64,000 bases of DNA from an uncultured Lachnospiraceae bacterium (GCA_947176505.1 CAMWQW010000010.1:1-64000), one strand, 5' to 3'; numbered from the stretch's first letter, positions 1 through 9,876 are shown. Numbers and translations: made by a program. Notes: generated from the sequence alone by a model not told the origin.

Positions 1-268
1 CCTGTATAAATTTTCAATGTTCATCAATTTAGCCTTGACTTTTTATTTGCAGGCTTTTCATATTGATAGCCTCTCACTCATATAGAGGGAAAAAATCTTT
101 GTCGGTTACACTTTTTTGAAATATTTAAAAGAAATTTATCAATGAAAAGTATAACTATTTTTGCATAAATTTTCCATTGCGCGTGTTTTATAAAATAGCG
201 GTTGTTCACCTGTTCATTGCGCTTTTCTTTATCATTATATAAATTATCATGAAAGATATAGATATGAG

Positions 269-526
269 ATGGATTTCGTAGTAGCCGGCATATGCGGGCA
301 TTTTAATGCCGTGGCGAGGGAAAATGCTGCGAAATGGGGACGTACGATTCCGGAAGAATACAGGCTGGATTACCTTCCAACGGACACAGACGAAGGGCGG
401 CAGTATTTGGACTGGATGGGGCTTGCTATGGATTATGCCTATGAAAATAGGACAAAAATGATGGAAGCTGCCAAAAATGCAGTAAAGGCAAAGGTCGAAA
501 AATTTACGGATTACAGGGCGGCGTAG
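269..526 (+). pseudogene. RtcB RNA ligase, internal fragment
   Basis: The 85-residue product resembles the part of RtcB (RNA 3'-phosphate/5'-OH ligase) where an acidic LPxDxxEGxxYL stretch is followed by an M-x-x-A-x-x-YAxxNRxxMM helix. Here these read LPTDTDEGRQYL and AMDYAYENRTKMM. Full RtcB proteins are about 380-480 residues with metal-binding Cys and His residues on both sides of this segment. None of these flanks is present, so this is an internal remnant and not a working gene. It stops within a few bases of where integrase homology begins, which suggests two fragments joined by a deletion. The family call rests on pattern recall of a short stretch and is moderate. Confidence 0.5.
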
Positions 527-884
527 TACAGAAGAAATAGACGGGTATTCCGATTTCATATTTCTTGCAAAGACGGGAAGACCTTTGATGCCGAGCGCAG
601 TTAATAACGTGGTCAACAATGTTGTTGATAAGTATAATAAGGAAGAAGTAGCAAAGGCAAAGAAAGAACATCGCAAAGCAGACTTGCTTCCCAGAATCTC
701 CGCCCATAACCTGCGTCATACCGCCTGCATAAATATGGCAAAGCAGGGGATGAATGTCAAGGTACTGCAATATATCATGGGACACGCCCACAGTGATGTG
801 ACAATGGATGTATATAACCATATTGCAAATAAGCAGGATATCAGAGAAGAAGTGGAGCGTTATGCAAGGGTGGCAGGGAATTAG
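525..884 (+). pseudogene. Tyrosine recombinase (Tn916-type integrase), C-terminal fragment
   Basis: The open frame carries the C-terminal catalytic part of a conjugative-element integrase: EEIDGYSDFIF, the HNLRHTA motif with the catalytic Arg, GHAHSDVTMDVY with the second His/Arg-region residue and the nucleophile Tyr, then YNHI. The integrase family is about 380-400 residues with an arm-binding and a core-binding domain before this point. Both are missing, and homology starts at about base 525. No ATG with a ribosome binding site opens the frame. It is a broken integrase left by an excised or decayed integrative element, next to the RtcB fragment and just upstream of the clpB promoter. Confidence 0.85.
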
Positions 885-998
885 TACACCGAAAATTTGA
901 AAAAATGGTGTAGTAGAGCATAAAACATGCGTTATTTTAAAAACATACAGTCCGCAAACCTGCATAAGCACTGGGTTTGCAAAATTTTAATAAAATAA

Positions 999-1025
999 TT
1001 AGCACTCACCTATTGACAGTGCTAA
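999..1025 (+). promoter_or_regulatory. CIRCE operator (HrcA site)
   Basis: TTAGCACTC, nine bases, then CAGTGCTAA. This is the HrcA-binding inverted repeat (consensus TTAGCACTC-N9-GAGTGCTAA) with one changed base in the right arm. It overlaps the -35 box of the clpB promoter, so HrcA bound here should block transcription until heat or protein misfolding inactivates it. Confidence 0.93.
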
Positions 1026-1041
1026 CAATACGTTGTATTGT
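1013..1041 (+). promoter_or_regulatory. Sigma-A promoter of clpB
   Basis: TTGACA at 1013-1018, a 17-base spacer, and TATTGT at 1036-1041. The -35 box lies inside the CIRCE element. Transcription would start near 1048, leaving a leader of about 55 bases before the clpB start. Confidence 0.85.
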
Positions 1042-1101
1042 GATAGTGCAAGTAGAACAGACAAAGCAGGATGTCATACATTCAGCGAGGAGGTGTGTAC
1101 T

Positions 1102-3684
1102 ATGAATTTAACAAAATTTACGCAGAAATCAATACAGTCGGTAGAACAATGCGAGAAACTGGCATATGAATACGGTAATCAGGAGATTGAGCAGGAACAT
1201 TTACTCTACAGTCTGCTCACCATTGACGACAGCCTGATTCTGAAATTGATTGAGAAAATGGAAATACAGAAGGAATACTTCGTAAACCGTGTAGAACAGG
1301 GGCTGCGAAAGCGGACCAAGGTGCAGGGAGGGCAGATTTATATTGGTCAGGACTTAAATAAGGTACTGATTGGTGCAGAGGATGAAGCCAAAGCGCTTGG
1401 TGACGAGTATGTGTCCGTGGAACATTTATTCTTAGCGATGCTCAAACATCCTAATAGAGAAATCAAAGAGATTTTCAGAGAGTTCGGCATCACGAGAGAA
1501 CGTTTCCTGCAGGCGTTGTCTACGGTGAGAGGTAATCAGAGAGTGACTTCGGATAATCCGGAGGCAACTTATGATACTTTGGAGAAGTATGGACAGGACT
1601 TAGTGGAAAAAGCCAGAAGCCAGAAGCTTGACCCGGTTATCGGCAGAGATAACGAGATTCGTAATGTCATCCGTATTTTGTCCCGTAAGACGAAGAATAA
1701 TCCGGTCCTTATCGGTGAACCCGGCGTCGGCAAAACAGCGGTAGCCGAAGGACTTGCACAGCGTATCGTCAGGGGGGATGTGCCAGAGGGCTTGAAAGAC
1801 AAGAAGATTTTTGCACTGGATATGGGCGCCCTTGTAGCAGGTGCTAAATATCGTGGTGAATTTGAGGAGCGTCTGAAAGCGGTGCTTGACGACGTGAAGA
1901 ACAGCGACGGACAGATTATTCTTTTCATAGATGAACTGCATACTATTGTGGGTGCGGGTAAGACGGACGGTGCCATGGACGCCGGAAACATGCTAAAACC
2001 TATGCTTGCAAGAGGAGAACTGCATTGTATCGGCGCTACGACACTGGACGAATACCGCCAGTATATCGAGAAGGACGCGGCGCTTGAGAGACGTTTTCAG
2101 CCTGTTATGGTGGAGGAGCCGACGGTGGAAGACACGATATCTATCCTGCGTGGCTTGAAGGAACGGTATGAGGTATTCCATGGCGTGAAGATTATGGACA
2201 ATGCGTTAGTCAGTGCCGCAGTGTTGTCGAATCGCTATATTTCCGACAGATTTCTGCCGGATAAGGCAATCGACTTGGTGGATGAGGCGTGCGCACTGAT
2301 TAAGACGGAACTGGACTCTATGCCGACAGAGCTTGATGAACTGAAACGCAAGGTGATGCAGTTTGAAATTGAAGAGACTGCGCTCAGGAAAGAGGACGAT
2401 AACTTGAGTAAAGAGCGTCTCGGCAATTTACAAAGAGAGTTGGCGGAGTTAAAAGAAGAGTTGAAGAACCGCATGGCGCAATGGGAGAATGAAAAAAATT
2501 CCGTAGAGAAGCTTTCAAAGATTCGAGAGGAAATTGATGAGGTAAACAATCAAATTCAGATAGCCCAGCGTGACGGTGATTATGAGAAAGCGGCGGAACT
2601 AAGTTACGGAAAGCTGCCATCCTTAAAAAAGCAATTGGAAATCGAGGAGGAGAAAGTCAGCAAAGAGGACTTGTCCCTTGTGCATGAGAGCGTTTCGGAT
2701 GAGGAGATTGCCAAGATTATCTCAAGATGGACGGGCATCCCGGTTTCCAAGCTGACGGAGAGTGAACGGAACAAAACGCTGCATTTGGATGATGAACTGC
2801 ACCAGCGTGTAATCGGTCAGGATGAAGGTGTGACGAAGGTGACGGAAGCCATCATCCGTTCCAAGGCGGGAATCAAAGACCCGACTAAACCGATTGGATC
2901 CTTCTTATTCTTGGGTCCTACCGGCGTGGGTAAGACGGAGCTTGCCAAAGCGCTGGCGGCATCCTTGTTTGACGATGAGGCAAATATGGTCCGTATAGAT
3001 ATGAGCGAGTATATGGAGAAATACTCTGTATCAAGGCTGATTGGCGCGCCTCCCGGATATGTAGGATATGAAGAGGGCGGACAATTGACCGAAGCAGTCA
3101 GAAGAAAACCTTATTCGGTGGTCCTGTTTGATGAGATTGAAAAGGCGCATCCGGACGTATTTAATGTGCTTTTGCAGGTACTTGACGATGGGCGGATTAC
3201 GGATTCTCAGGGCAGGACGGTAGATTTCAAGAATACGATTCTGATTATGACTTCGAATATCGGTGCAAATTATCTGTTAGATGGCATTGACACACAGGGT
3301 GCGATTACGTCGGAAGCGGAAGAGATGGTTATGAGTGATTTGAGGAACCATTTCAGACCGGAGTTTTTAAACAGGCTGGATGAGACGATTCTATTCAAGC
3401 CGCTTACCAAGGATAATATCGGCGGTATTATTCGTCTGATTGTGGACGATTTGAACAGGCGGCTTGCCGACAGGGAGCTGCGGATTGAGCTGACGCCCGA
3501 GGCGGAACGGTTTATTGTAGAGAATGCTTATGATCCGGTTTATGGTGCAAGACCGCTGAAAAGATATATCCAGAAGTATGTGGAAACCTTGTCTGCAAAG
3601 CTGATTCTGGCGGATCAGGTGGAGGCGAAGGATACGATTCAGATTGTGCTGCGTGACGGAGAGCTTGCGGCAGTGCGGAAGTAA
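1102..3684 (+). CDS. clpB: ATP-dependent chaperone ClpB
   Basis: ClpB is a hexameric AAA+ disaggregase that works with DnaK in the cytosol to pull proteins out of aggregates. The product is 860 residues, the usual length. It has a Clp_N repeat domain (about 1-145), a first AAA+ module with GEPGVGKT near residue 205 and ILFIDELHT, a long charged coiled-coil middle domain (about 400-520) that separates ClpB from ClpA/ClpC, a second AAA+ module with GPTGVGKT near 605 and [11 protein letters not shown], and the C-terminal D2-small domain. The ATG at 1102 is chosen because AGGAGG sits at 1088-1093. An upstream in-frame start at 1033 lies inside the promoter and cannot be used. The gene is monocistronic, under CIRCE/HrcA control, with a terminator behind it. 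Confidence 0.97.
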   Translation: MNLTKFTQKSIQSVEQCEKLAYEYGNQEIEQEHLLYSLLTIDDSLILKLIEKMEIQKEYFVNRVEQGLRKRTKVQGGQIYIGQDLNKVLIGAEDEAKALGDEYVSVEHLFLAMLKHPNREIKEIFREFGITRERFLQALSTVRGNQRVTSDNPEATYDTLEKYGQDLVEKARSQKLDPVIGRDNEIRNVIRILSRKTKNNPVLIGEPGVGKTAVAEGLAQRIVRGDVPEGLKDKKIFALDMGALVAGAKYRGEFEERLKAVLDDVKNSDGQIILFIDELHTIVGAGKTDGAMDAGNMLKPMLARGELHCIGATTLDEYRQYIEKDAALERRFQPVMVEEPTVEDTISILRGLKERYEVFHGVKIMDNALVSAAVLSNRYISDRFLPDKAIDLVDEACALIKTELDSMPTELDELKRKVMQFEIEETALRKEDDNLSKERLGNLQRELAELKEELKNRMAQWENEKNSVEKLSKIREEIDEVNNQIQIAQRDGDYEKAAELSYGKLPSLKKQLEIEEEKVSKEDLSLVHESVSDEEIAKIISRWTGIPVSKLTESERNKTLHLDDELHQRVIGQDEGVTKVTEAIIRSKAGIKDPTKPIGSFLFLGPTGVGKTELAKALAASLFDDEANMVRIDMSEYMEKYSVSRLIGAPPGYVGYEEGGQLTEAVRRKPYSVVLFDEIEKAHPDVFNVLLQVLDDGRITDSQGRTVDFKNTILIMTSNIGANYLLDGIDTQGAITSEAEEMVMSDLRNHFRPEFLNRLDETILFKPLTKDNIGGIIRLIVDDLNRRLADRELRIELTPEAERFIVENAYDPVYGARPLKRYIQKYVETLSAKLILADQVEAKDTIQIVLRDGELAAVRK

Positions 3685-3737
3685 AGGACGATTAAATCAG
3701 CGGAATAAAGCAGTAGAATAGAGTGGCAGAACAATTT

Positions 3738-3768
3738 GCAGGCGGAAGATATTTCCGTCTGCTTTTTT
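3738..3768 (+). terminator. Rho-independent terminator of clpB
   Basis: A ten-base stem GCAGGCGGAA / TTCCGTCTGC with one G-T pair and a five-base loop, followed by six T. It lies about 50 bases after the clpB stop codon. Confidence 0.88.
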
Positions 3769-3939
3769 GCGATAGAGATTGTTTTGATGCAGACTGATTA
3801 CAAGGCATGTATGAGAATAACTGTCATGAAGTTCTGATTTACAGTGATATGCGTAAATGATACACTATAAACGATGTGAAAGGATGCTTCGGAATGGAGA
3901 TAAGATTGAAAAGGAAGCATATAACAGGAGGTAAATAAC

Positions 3940-4974
3940 ATGCGATATCCTAAATTTTTGCAGCAAAACGGTGCGATAGCTTTTGTGGCTCCATCCTTCG
4001 GATGTGCAACGGAACCTTACAAGAGTGGATTTTTGCGAGCGCAGGAAAAATGGCAGCAGCAGGGATTTTCCCTGATATTTGGTCCGAACTGTTATGTAGA
4101 ACAGGGAGTCGGCATTAGTAATACCCCCGACAAGTGCGGGACCGAGCTGACGGAATACTATTGCGACGTAACAAGTGATTGCATCATATCCTGCGGCGGC
4201 GGGGAGTTGATGTGTGAAATACTGGACTATGTAGATTTTGACCGTATTCGTAAAGCGGATTCGAAGTGGTATATGGGGTACTCGGACAATACAAATATGA
4301 CGTTTCTTCTGGCAACGCTGTGCGATACTGCCTCTGTGTACGGTCCTTGTGCATCGTCTTTCGGTATGGAGCCGTGGCATCAATCGCTGGAAGATGCGAT
4401 GCTTCTCTTGCAGGGCAAGAAGCTGATTATGCAGGGATATGATATGTGGGAAAAAGAATCAATGAAGGATGAGGAACATCCCTATGAACCATACAATTTA
4501 ACAGAAACATCTGTTATTAAATGCGTTCTGCCGGATGGCGGGACAAATGCTGACTTTTCCGGCAGGCTGCTTGGTGGCTGCGTGGACTGTCTGGTTAATT
4601 TGCTCGGAACGAAATATGATAAGGTGAGCGAATTTAATGAAAAGTATAAGGAAGACGGGATTATTTGGTTTCTGGAAGCATGCGACTTGAATCTGATGGG
4701 TATCCGGAGAGCTATGTGGCAGATGGATCATGCAGGATGGTTTGAGAACTGTAAGGGCTTTCTGATCGGAAGACCGCGTGTCGGCATGAACGTGGAGGAG
4801 TTTGGCATTGACCATTATCAGGCGACATACGAAATGTTTCGCAAATACAATGTTCCGGTAATGATGGATGTGGACATCGGACATCTTCCGCCGATGATGC
4901 CCCTGATCTGTGGCAGCATGGCGCGGATTGTCAGTGACGGAAAAGAATACCGTGTAGAGATGGAACTTAAATGA
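3940..4974 (+). CDS. S66 family peptidase (LD-carboxypeptidase / MccF-like)
   Basis: S66 serine peptidases cut the bond between an L- and a D-centred residue in murein tetrapeptides (LdcA), or hydrolyse microcin C-type nucleotide conjugates (MccF). The 344-residue product starts with the family's KxGDxIAxVAPS-like segment (GAIAFVAPSFG), has the nucleophile Ser in GYSDNT near residue 114, the Glu in FLEACDLNL, and the His in DIGHLPPMMP near the C-terminus. No signal peptide is seen, so it should be cytoplasmic. An AGGAGG-like ribosome binding site (AGGAGGT) precedes the ATG. It stands alone between clpB and the DUF4250 gene. The sequence does not decide between a peptidoglycan recycling role and a detoxifying one. 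Confidence 0.88.
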   Translation: MRYPKFLQQNGAIAFVAPSFGCATEPYKSGFLRAQEKWQQQGFSLIFGPNCYVEQGVGISNTPDKCGTELTEYYCDVTSDCIISCGGGELMCEILDYVDFDRIRKADSKWYMGYSDNTNMTFLLATLCDTASVYGPCASSFGMEPWHQSLEDAMLLLQGKKLIMQGYDMWEKESMKDEEHPYEPYNLTETSVIKCVLPDGGTNADFSGRLLGGCVDCLVNLLGTKYDKVSEFNEKYKEDGIIWFLEACDLNLMGIRRAMWQMDHAGWFENCKGFLIGRPRVGMNVEEFGIDHYQATYEMFRKYNVPVMMDVDIGHLPPMMPLICGSMARIVSDGKEYRVEMELK

Positions 4975-5018
4975 TGAAAGAGTAGGCTTATGATAATATA
5001 AGGAAAGGATGATTAATA

Positions 5019-5192
5019 ATGATTCCCAAGGACCCCGTGATGTTACTCAGCTTTATCAACTTAAAATTACGCGATTACTATACAAATCTGGAATCGCTTT
5101 GCGATGATTTGAATATTGACCGTGCAGAGATAGAGGTTAAACTGTCAAATATTGATTATCATTACGATGAGGAGAAAAATCAGTTTGTCTGA
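5019..5192 (+). CDS. DUF4250 domain-containing small protein
   Basis: A 57-residue protein: it begins IPKDPVMLLSFINLKLRDYY and ends DEEKNQFV, the full-length pattern of DUF4250, a small family of unknown function common in Clostridia. AAGGA lies 9 bases before the ATG. Its last bases overlap the start of the ferredoxin/ASKHA gene, so the two are probably cotranscribed and translationally coupled. No transmembrane segment or signal peptide is visible. Its job is unknown. Confidence 0.85.
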   Translation: MIPKDPVMLLSFINLKLRDYYTNLESLCDDLNIDRAEIEVKLSNIDYHYDEEKNQFV

Positions 5193-6882
5193 AAAAATTA
5201 AAATTACTATTGTTATGGATGACGAAAAACTGAATATAAGGTCTACGTCTTCAAGTGGCTCATCTGTGATTGTGACACATGATTCATCGACGACAGTCAT
5301 GTCAACTTTATTGAAAAACGAATTAATCAGTGGTAGTTTTTGTGGCGGTAGAGGGGATTGTGGTCGATGTAAGATACAATTTATAGAGGGAACCACTATG
5401 CCCACACCGTTGGAAAGAAGCGTGATGGAACCGGAGGAACTGCGGCAGGGATACAGATTGGCATGTCTGGCAAAGCCGAAAGACAATTGTGTCATTAAAT
5501 TGGCATTAGAAGATACACCTAAAATTGATATTGTATCTGATATGATAGCGGTGACGGAAAAAAATGACTATAATAGTCAACAAAATATCCGGACTGCAAA
5601 CCGAAAATCAGACGTTACGAAATCTTCTGTTATAGGAAATGATTTTAATAAGCAGGATGTTAAAAAATCTTGCGTTATGAAATCTAGTGTTGTACAACCG
5701 GAGAATAGGTTTTCGTGTCAGAATCATGGGGAAGACATGATTATTGCAGTTGATTTAGGAACTACCACCATAGCAATGCAGCTTATGGGTATGGAAAGCG
5801 GAAGAATCATTGATACTTACTGTGAGATGAATCCGCAGAGACGCTATGGTTCGGATGTGTTGTCGAGAATGAAAGCATCGTGTGACGGCAGCAGAGAAGT
5901 GCTGCAGCAGCTTGTCGTACAAGTATTGGAGAGGGGAGTTGCTCGATTTGAGCAATGTTTATCGAAGGAAGAGTGTGTGCGCGCCATGTGCATTGCGGGA
6001 AATACCACGATGGAGCATCTCTTAATGGGATATGACGTATCTTCTCTGGGAAGAAGTCCTTTTATACCGGTGGAGATTGGGCTGCAGGAATATATGCATT
6101 CCGATTTCACATTTCCTGTGTGGCTGGTTCCGTGTATCAGTGCCTTTGTGGGCGGGGATATCGTAGCGGGTCTCTATGCGCTGGGAATGCTTCCAAAGAC
6201 ACAGCGAAGCAGAGAGCAGAAGCGGAACGGGGAAGGCAATGCGGATAGAGAAGAAAACGGAAAACATGCTACGCTGCTGATTGACTTAGGCACGAACGGA
6301 GAGATGGCGATTACGGACGGTACGCGCATGGTGGTCACTGCCACTGCGGCAGGTCCTGCTTTTGAGGGCGGTGCAGGCGCGGGAGTAATAGGGAGCGATA
6401 TGATTGCGTCCACGGCTTCCCTATTGAAACAGGAGATATTGGATGAGACGGGGCTGCTTACAGATCCTTATTTTACGGAAGGTGTTACCGTGGGCGATCC
6501 GGCGGTGAGATTATGCAACAAGGATATACGCGATTTGCAGATGGCAAAGGCAGCAGTGCGGGCTGGAATAGAAATTTTATGGCGGCAGATGGGAGAGCCG
6601 GCGACTCTGCATGTTTATCTGGCGGGCGGATTCGGTTATTACCTTGACGTGGAGGCAGCATTTTCCATCGGACTTCTGCCTGCGCATATGCGCGGTCAGG
6701 TCGAAGCGGTAGGGAATACATCGCTGGCTGGTGCATTTATGATAGGATGTGACCTTTGGAAACACAAAACGGACAAGGCGTTACTGGAGAAGAGCCTTTC
6801 TTCTATAGTAAAAATAAATCTCGCTGAGCAGGAAGCGTTTGAGAAGCTGTACGTGCGTTATATGAATCTGGGTGAATCTTAA
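5185..6882 (+). CDS. 2Fe-2S ferredoxin / ASKHA-domain protein (RACo-like, DUF4445)
   Basis: Proteins of this build reactivate corrinoid methyltransferases by ATP-driven reduction of Co(II) (RACo), though many clostridial members have no assigned partner. Near the N-terminus is a plant-type [2Fe-2S] site, C-x5-C-x2-C in FCGGRGDCGRC with the fourth Cys in RLACLA. The C-terminal part is an ASKHA ATPase-like fold with AVDLGTTTIAMQL, AGNTTMEHLL and LIDLGTNGEMAI. Two poorly conserved, Ser/Lys/Asn-rich inserts interrupt it, one between ferredoxin and ASKHA domains and one before LIDLGTNGE. The TTG at 5185 is preferred because GAGGAG lies about 10 bases upstream and the start overlaps the DUF4250 stop. 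ATG 5167 is the alternative. No corrinoid methyltransferase gene is near, so the redox partner is unknown. Confidence 0.85.
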   Translation: MSEKIKITIVMDDEKLNIRSTSSSGSSVIVTHDSSTTVMSTLLKNELISGSFCGGRGDCGRCKIQFIEGTTMPTPLERSVMEPEELRQGYRLACLAKPKDNCVIKLALEDTPKIDIVSDMIAVTEKNDYNSQQNIRTANRKSDVTKSSVIGNDFNKQDVKKSCVMKSSVVQPENRFSCQNHGEDMIIAVDLGTTTIAMQLMGMESGRIIDTYCEMNPQRRYGSDVLSRMKASCDGSREVLQQLVVQVLERGVARFEQCLSKEECVRAMCIAGNTTMEHLLMGYDVSSLGRSPFIPVEIGLQEYMHSDFTFPVWLVPCISAFVGGDIVAGLYALGMLPKTQRSREQKRNGEGNADREENGKHATLLIDLGTNGEMAITDGTRMVVTATAAGPAFEGGAGAGVIGSDMIASTASLLKQEILDETGLLTDPYFTEGVTVGDPAVRLCNKDIRDLQMAKAAVRAGIEILWRQMGEPATLHVYLAGGFGYYLDVEAAFSIGLLPAHMRGQVEAVGNTSLAGAFMIGCDLWKHKTDKALLEKSLSSIVKINLAEQEAFEKLYVRYMNLGES

Positions 6883-7040
6883 GGTTAGGTTAAGTTTTCT
6901 CCGCTTTTCAGTTAAGGAATAAGTGTTATTCTAGCTTTAACAACAAAGTAATCAGGTGCAAAACGACTGTTATGCATTGGGAATTATCAGAAGACGGAAA
7001 CAGCAGCAGAAAATAAACCTGAGGAAAAAGGAGAAACATT

Positions 7041-7928
7041 ATGTGGACGAGAAAGGAATTAAAGCAAAGGGCAAAAGAAGCCTTGCAGAGGAATTATTGG
7101 AGGATTGTGCTGGTGGCGGCATTGGCTGCAGTTTTAGGCGGGGGTATGAGCGCGTCCGGCTCCTCGGTATCGAGCGGTGTTAATGGTGTTGTGGCGACGA
7201 ATACGACAACGGATGACGCCAAGTATACTTATATGGAAGATATGGTGTCGGATGACGATGAAAGTGCTTGGATAGAAGATAACATGGCGGACGAGGGAAT
7301 CTCTGACACAATTGTACTTCCGATTGAAAGCGCAAGAGAAGAACTGGGTGATACGACCGTAACGGTATACATGGTTACCTTTGCGGTTATAGCGATAATT
7401 ATTGTATTGTTTATTTGTGCGGTTACATTTGCGGTCGCACTGTTGTTATATAATCCTTTCCGTGTAGGAGTGCAGCGGTTTATGATCAAGAGTATTGATG
7501 ACAGAGCAGAGGTGAAGGAAGTACTGTATGCTTTTGACCATTCTTACAAAAATGTGGTAAGAACGATGTTTCATGAAGACATACGAGTTTTTCTATGGTC
7601 ACTACTGTTTGTGATTCCGGGTATTTATAAGAGTTATCAATATCGTATGGTATCTTATATTCTGGCGGAGCATCCGGATATGGATTACAGACAAGTGCTT
7701 CAGATGAGTAAAGACATGATGAATGGTGAGAAGTGGCATGCGTTTGTACTTGATCTTTCCTTCATATTATGGCATATGCTAGGTTTTATAACATGTGGTA
7801 TTGTAGAGCTGTTCTACGTAAACCCATATGTCTGGCTGACAAACGCGGCGCTGTATCGCAAGCTTTGTGAACAGTATGATAAGACCCGGCAGGCAGCCTT
7901 GCCGGACAATAACTATGCAAAGATGTAG
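7041..7928 (+). CDS. DUF975 family integral membrane protein
   Basis: The 295-residue product opens with TRKELKQRAKEALQRNYW, the DUF975 signature, followed by a hydrophobic helix. A long acidic loop (about 60-105) is probably outside, then come a second strong transmembrane segment near 115-140, the NPFRVGVQRFM segment at about residue 140, and two to three more membrane helices around LWSLLFVIPGIYKSYQY and HAFVLDLSFILWHMLGF. DUF975 proteins are membrane proteins of unknown function. The ATG has GGAG nearby. The two-component genes begin 45 bases downstream, so it may be in their operon and report on or respond to the same envelope signal. That link is inference. Confidence 0.83.
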   Translation: MWTRKELKQRAKEALQRNYWRIVLVAALAAVLGGGMSASGSSVSSGVNGVVATNTTTDDAKYTYMEDMVSDDDESAWIEDNMADEGISDTIVLPIESAREELGDTTVTVYMVTFAVIAIIIVLFICAVTFAVALLLYNPFRVGVQRFMIKSIDDRAEVKEVLYAFDHSYKNVVRTMFHEDIRVFLWSLLFVIPGIYKSYQYRMVSYILAEHPDMDYRQVLQMSKDMMNGEKWHAFVLDLSFILWHMLGFITCGIVELFYVNPYVWLTNAALYRKLCEQYDKTRQAALPDNNYAKM

Positions 7929-7973
7929 ATTTGGATTGTAAAAAGCAGCTTGAGAACAGAAACGAGGATTGAC

Positions 7974-8666
7974 ATGGGATATAAGATTCTGATAGCGGAT
8001 GATGAAGCAGAGATACGAGATGTGCTTCACCTGTATCTTGAAAAAGACGGATATGAAATAGTAGAAGCGGCGGATGGCGTGGAAGCTATGGAGAAGATTA
8101 AGAAAGAGCAGCCCGATTTGGCGATTCTGGATATTATGATGCCGGGACTGGATGGATATCGAGTGTTACGAAATATTAGAGAAAATAATAACATACCGGT
8201 CATTATGTTGTCAGCGAAGGATTCGGATGCAGATAAGATATTAGGGCTTGACCTTGGCGCGGATGATTATATCACGAAGCCTTTCGGACCGTTGGAGGCA
8301 GTGGCGAGAGTGAACTCCAATATACGGAGATTTTATTCGCTTGGTGCCGGAGGAGACAGACAGAAGGCGGTTAAGGAATTGACGGTGCAGGATTTAAGAC
8401 TTGATTTGGAAGCATGTCTTTTATACCGCGCAGAAGAGCCGATAGAACTGACTTCGGTGGAATTTCGGATTATGCAGCTTTTTATGGAAGAGCCGGGCAA
8501 GGTGTTTACGAAGCAGCAGCTTTATGAGGCAGGCTGGGAGGACGAATATCTGGTGTCGGACAACAGTATTATGGTATGTATTTCCAAACTGCGTGCGAAG
8601 CTGGAGCGTGACGGCAGGGAATATATTAAGACAATCAGGGGACTTGGATACCGGCTTGAGAAATGA
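7974..8666 (+). CDS. OmpR/PhoB family response regulator
   Basis: A 230-residue cytosolic transcription factor. The receiver domain (1-120) has the acidic pocket ADDE near residue 9, the phospho-acceptor Asp53 in LAILDIMMPG, the Thr/Ser of MLSAKD, and Lys in ITKPF. The C-terminal winged-helix DNA-binding domain has the family's EFRIMQLFMEEPGKVFTK and the terminal IKTIRGLGYRLE. The ATG at 7974 has GAGGA a few bases upstream. An earlier in-frame start at 7950 adds residues not seen in the family. The kinase gene follows after 37 bases, so this is its partner. The pair resembles VanRS-type regulators of cell-wall genes. Confidence 0.92.
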   Translation: MGYKILIADDEAEIRDVLHLYLEKDGYEIVEAADGVEAMEKIKKEQPDLAILDIMMPGLDGYRVLRNIRENNNIPVIMLSAKDSDADKILGLDLGADDYITKPFGPLEAVARVNSNIRRFYSLGAGGDRQKAVKELTVQDLRLDLEACLLYRAEEPIELTSVEFRIMQLFMEEPGKVFTKQQLYEAGWEDEYLVSDNSIMVCISKLRAKLERDGREYIKTIRGLGYRLEK

Positions 8667-8703
8667 AAAGGACTACTGTAATGGGAGGAGGGCATAAGGA
8701 CAT

Positions 8704-9876
8704 ATGGAAGGCGGAAACAATATAGAGGCAAAACGATCCCTGAAATGGTTCTTGATAAAAAGATTTCTTGTTGTTATGCTCTTTATTCTCGTCAGTGAAG
8801 AAGTGATCGGAATACTCTATGATAATTTTATTATTCCGTGGGTATCGTTATTTCTAAAAGGACAGCAGATTAGCATTACATCAAACGGAAGTCCGGTTGT
8901 GTTATTATTGTATGTGTTATTTTATCTGATTACGTCTTTTTTGCCGACAGGCATTAAGAATTATGCTCAATATGTGCTCAACGAGCATGTGGATGAATCT
9001 TTTCAGATTGCGGTTGGGTCTCCCATGTTTACGGGACAATGGGGAACCGTATTGAAGATTGTGGTTATTGTACTATTTTTTATATTAATTTTTATAAGCG
9101 TTCTGCCCTATCTGGCAGGCGCTTTTTACTATTATCGAGTAGTGACCGAAAAGGTCAATGATTTGATAGAAGAGGAAAAGGAGCAGCAGCTTGCTTACGA
9201 TAGACAAAGAAATCTGCTGTTATCGGATATCGCTCATGATATCAAGACACCGATTACAACGCTGTGCAGTTACAGCAAGGCATTGTCGGATAATGTGGTT
9301 CATGGGAAGAAGAAACAGGAATATCTGGATGCTATTTATAGCAAATCTATGAGGATGAGCGAACTGATTACATTGCTCTTTGAATATGTGAAGATGGATA
9401 GCAGCGGATTTGAGCTTCACAAAGAGGAGAGTGACCTTTCAGAGATTCTAAGAGAATGCGTAGCTATGCTCTATGCGGATTATGAAGACTGCAAGATGGA
9501 ACTTAAGGTAGAGATTCCGGAGACGCCAATACCCTATTGCATGGATAAGGTTCAGATGACACGCGCTATTACGAACTTGTTGACTAATACGGTCAGATAT
9601 GGGAGAGAAGGCGGCAAAGTGCTTATTCAATTGGAGGAATATACAATCACAGTGGCGGATGACGGCATGGAGATTGACAAGGAGTTTGCCAGACACATCT
9701 TTGAACCCTTTTCCAGAGGCGATCAGGCGAGAAGTACCAAGGGCGGGAGCGGACTTGGACTTAGTATTGCATCCAAGATTGTTCAGATGCATGGCGGAGA
9801 ATTGAAATTGTATTGCAATTACGGGCATGGGTATACAAAGGCATTTCAGATTACATTACATGAGAGACAAGAGTGA
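8704..9876 (+). CDS. Sensor histidine kinase (VanS-like)
   Basis: A 390-residue membrane kinase. Transmembrane segments are visible at about 14-35, 60-82 and 117-145, the middle pair enclosing an extracellular loop of only about 35 residues. It has a short HAMP-like linker, the H-box DIAHDIKTPITTLCSY with the phospho-His near residue 178, the N-box AITNLLTNTVRYG, and the G-boxes VADDGMEI and GGSGLGLSIA. It should phosphorylate the regulator encoded just upstream. The small sensory loop suggests an intramembrane or lipid-linked signal, as in VanS-type kinases. The preceding DUF975 gene and the following polysaccharide deacetylase fit a cell-envelope role, but this is inferred from position only. 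Confidence 0.9.
   Translation: MEGGNNIEAKRSLKWFLIKRFLVVMLFILVSEEVIGILYDNFIIPWVSLFLKGQQISITSNGSPVVLLLYVLFYLITSFLPTGIKNYAQYVLNEHVDESFQIAVGSPMFTGQWGTVLKIVVIVLFFILIFISVLPYLAGAFYYYRVVTEKVNDLIEEEKEQQLAYDRQRNLLLSDIAHDIKTPITTLCSYSKALSDNVVHGKKKQEYLDAIYSKSMRMSELITLLFEYVKMDSSGFELHKEESDLSEILRECVAMLYADYEDCKMELKVEIPETPIPYCMDKVQMTRAITNLLTNTVRYGREGGKVLIQLEEYTITVADDGMEIDKEFARHIFEPFSRGDQARSTKGGSGLGLSIASKIVQMHGGELKLYCNYGHGYTKAFQITLHERQE

Noticed and set aside
206..971. Long reverse-strand frames over the RtcB and integrase fragments
   Set aside because: They run antisense to recognisable protein fragments and have no family resemblance.
1033..1101. Upstream start for ClpB giving 883 residues
   Set aside because: It lies inside the -10 region; AGGAGG and the family N-terminus point to 1102.
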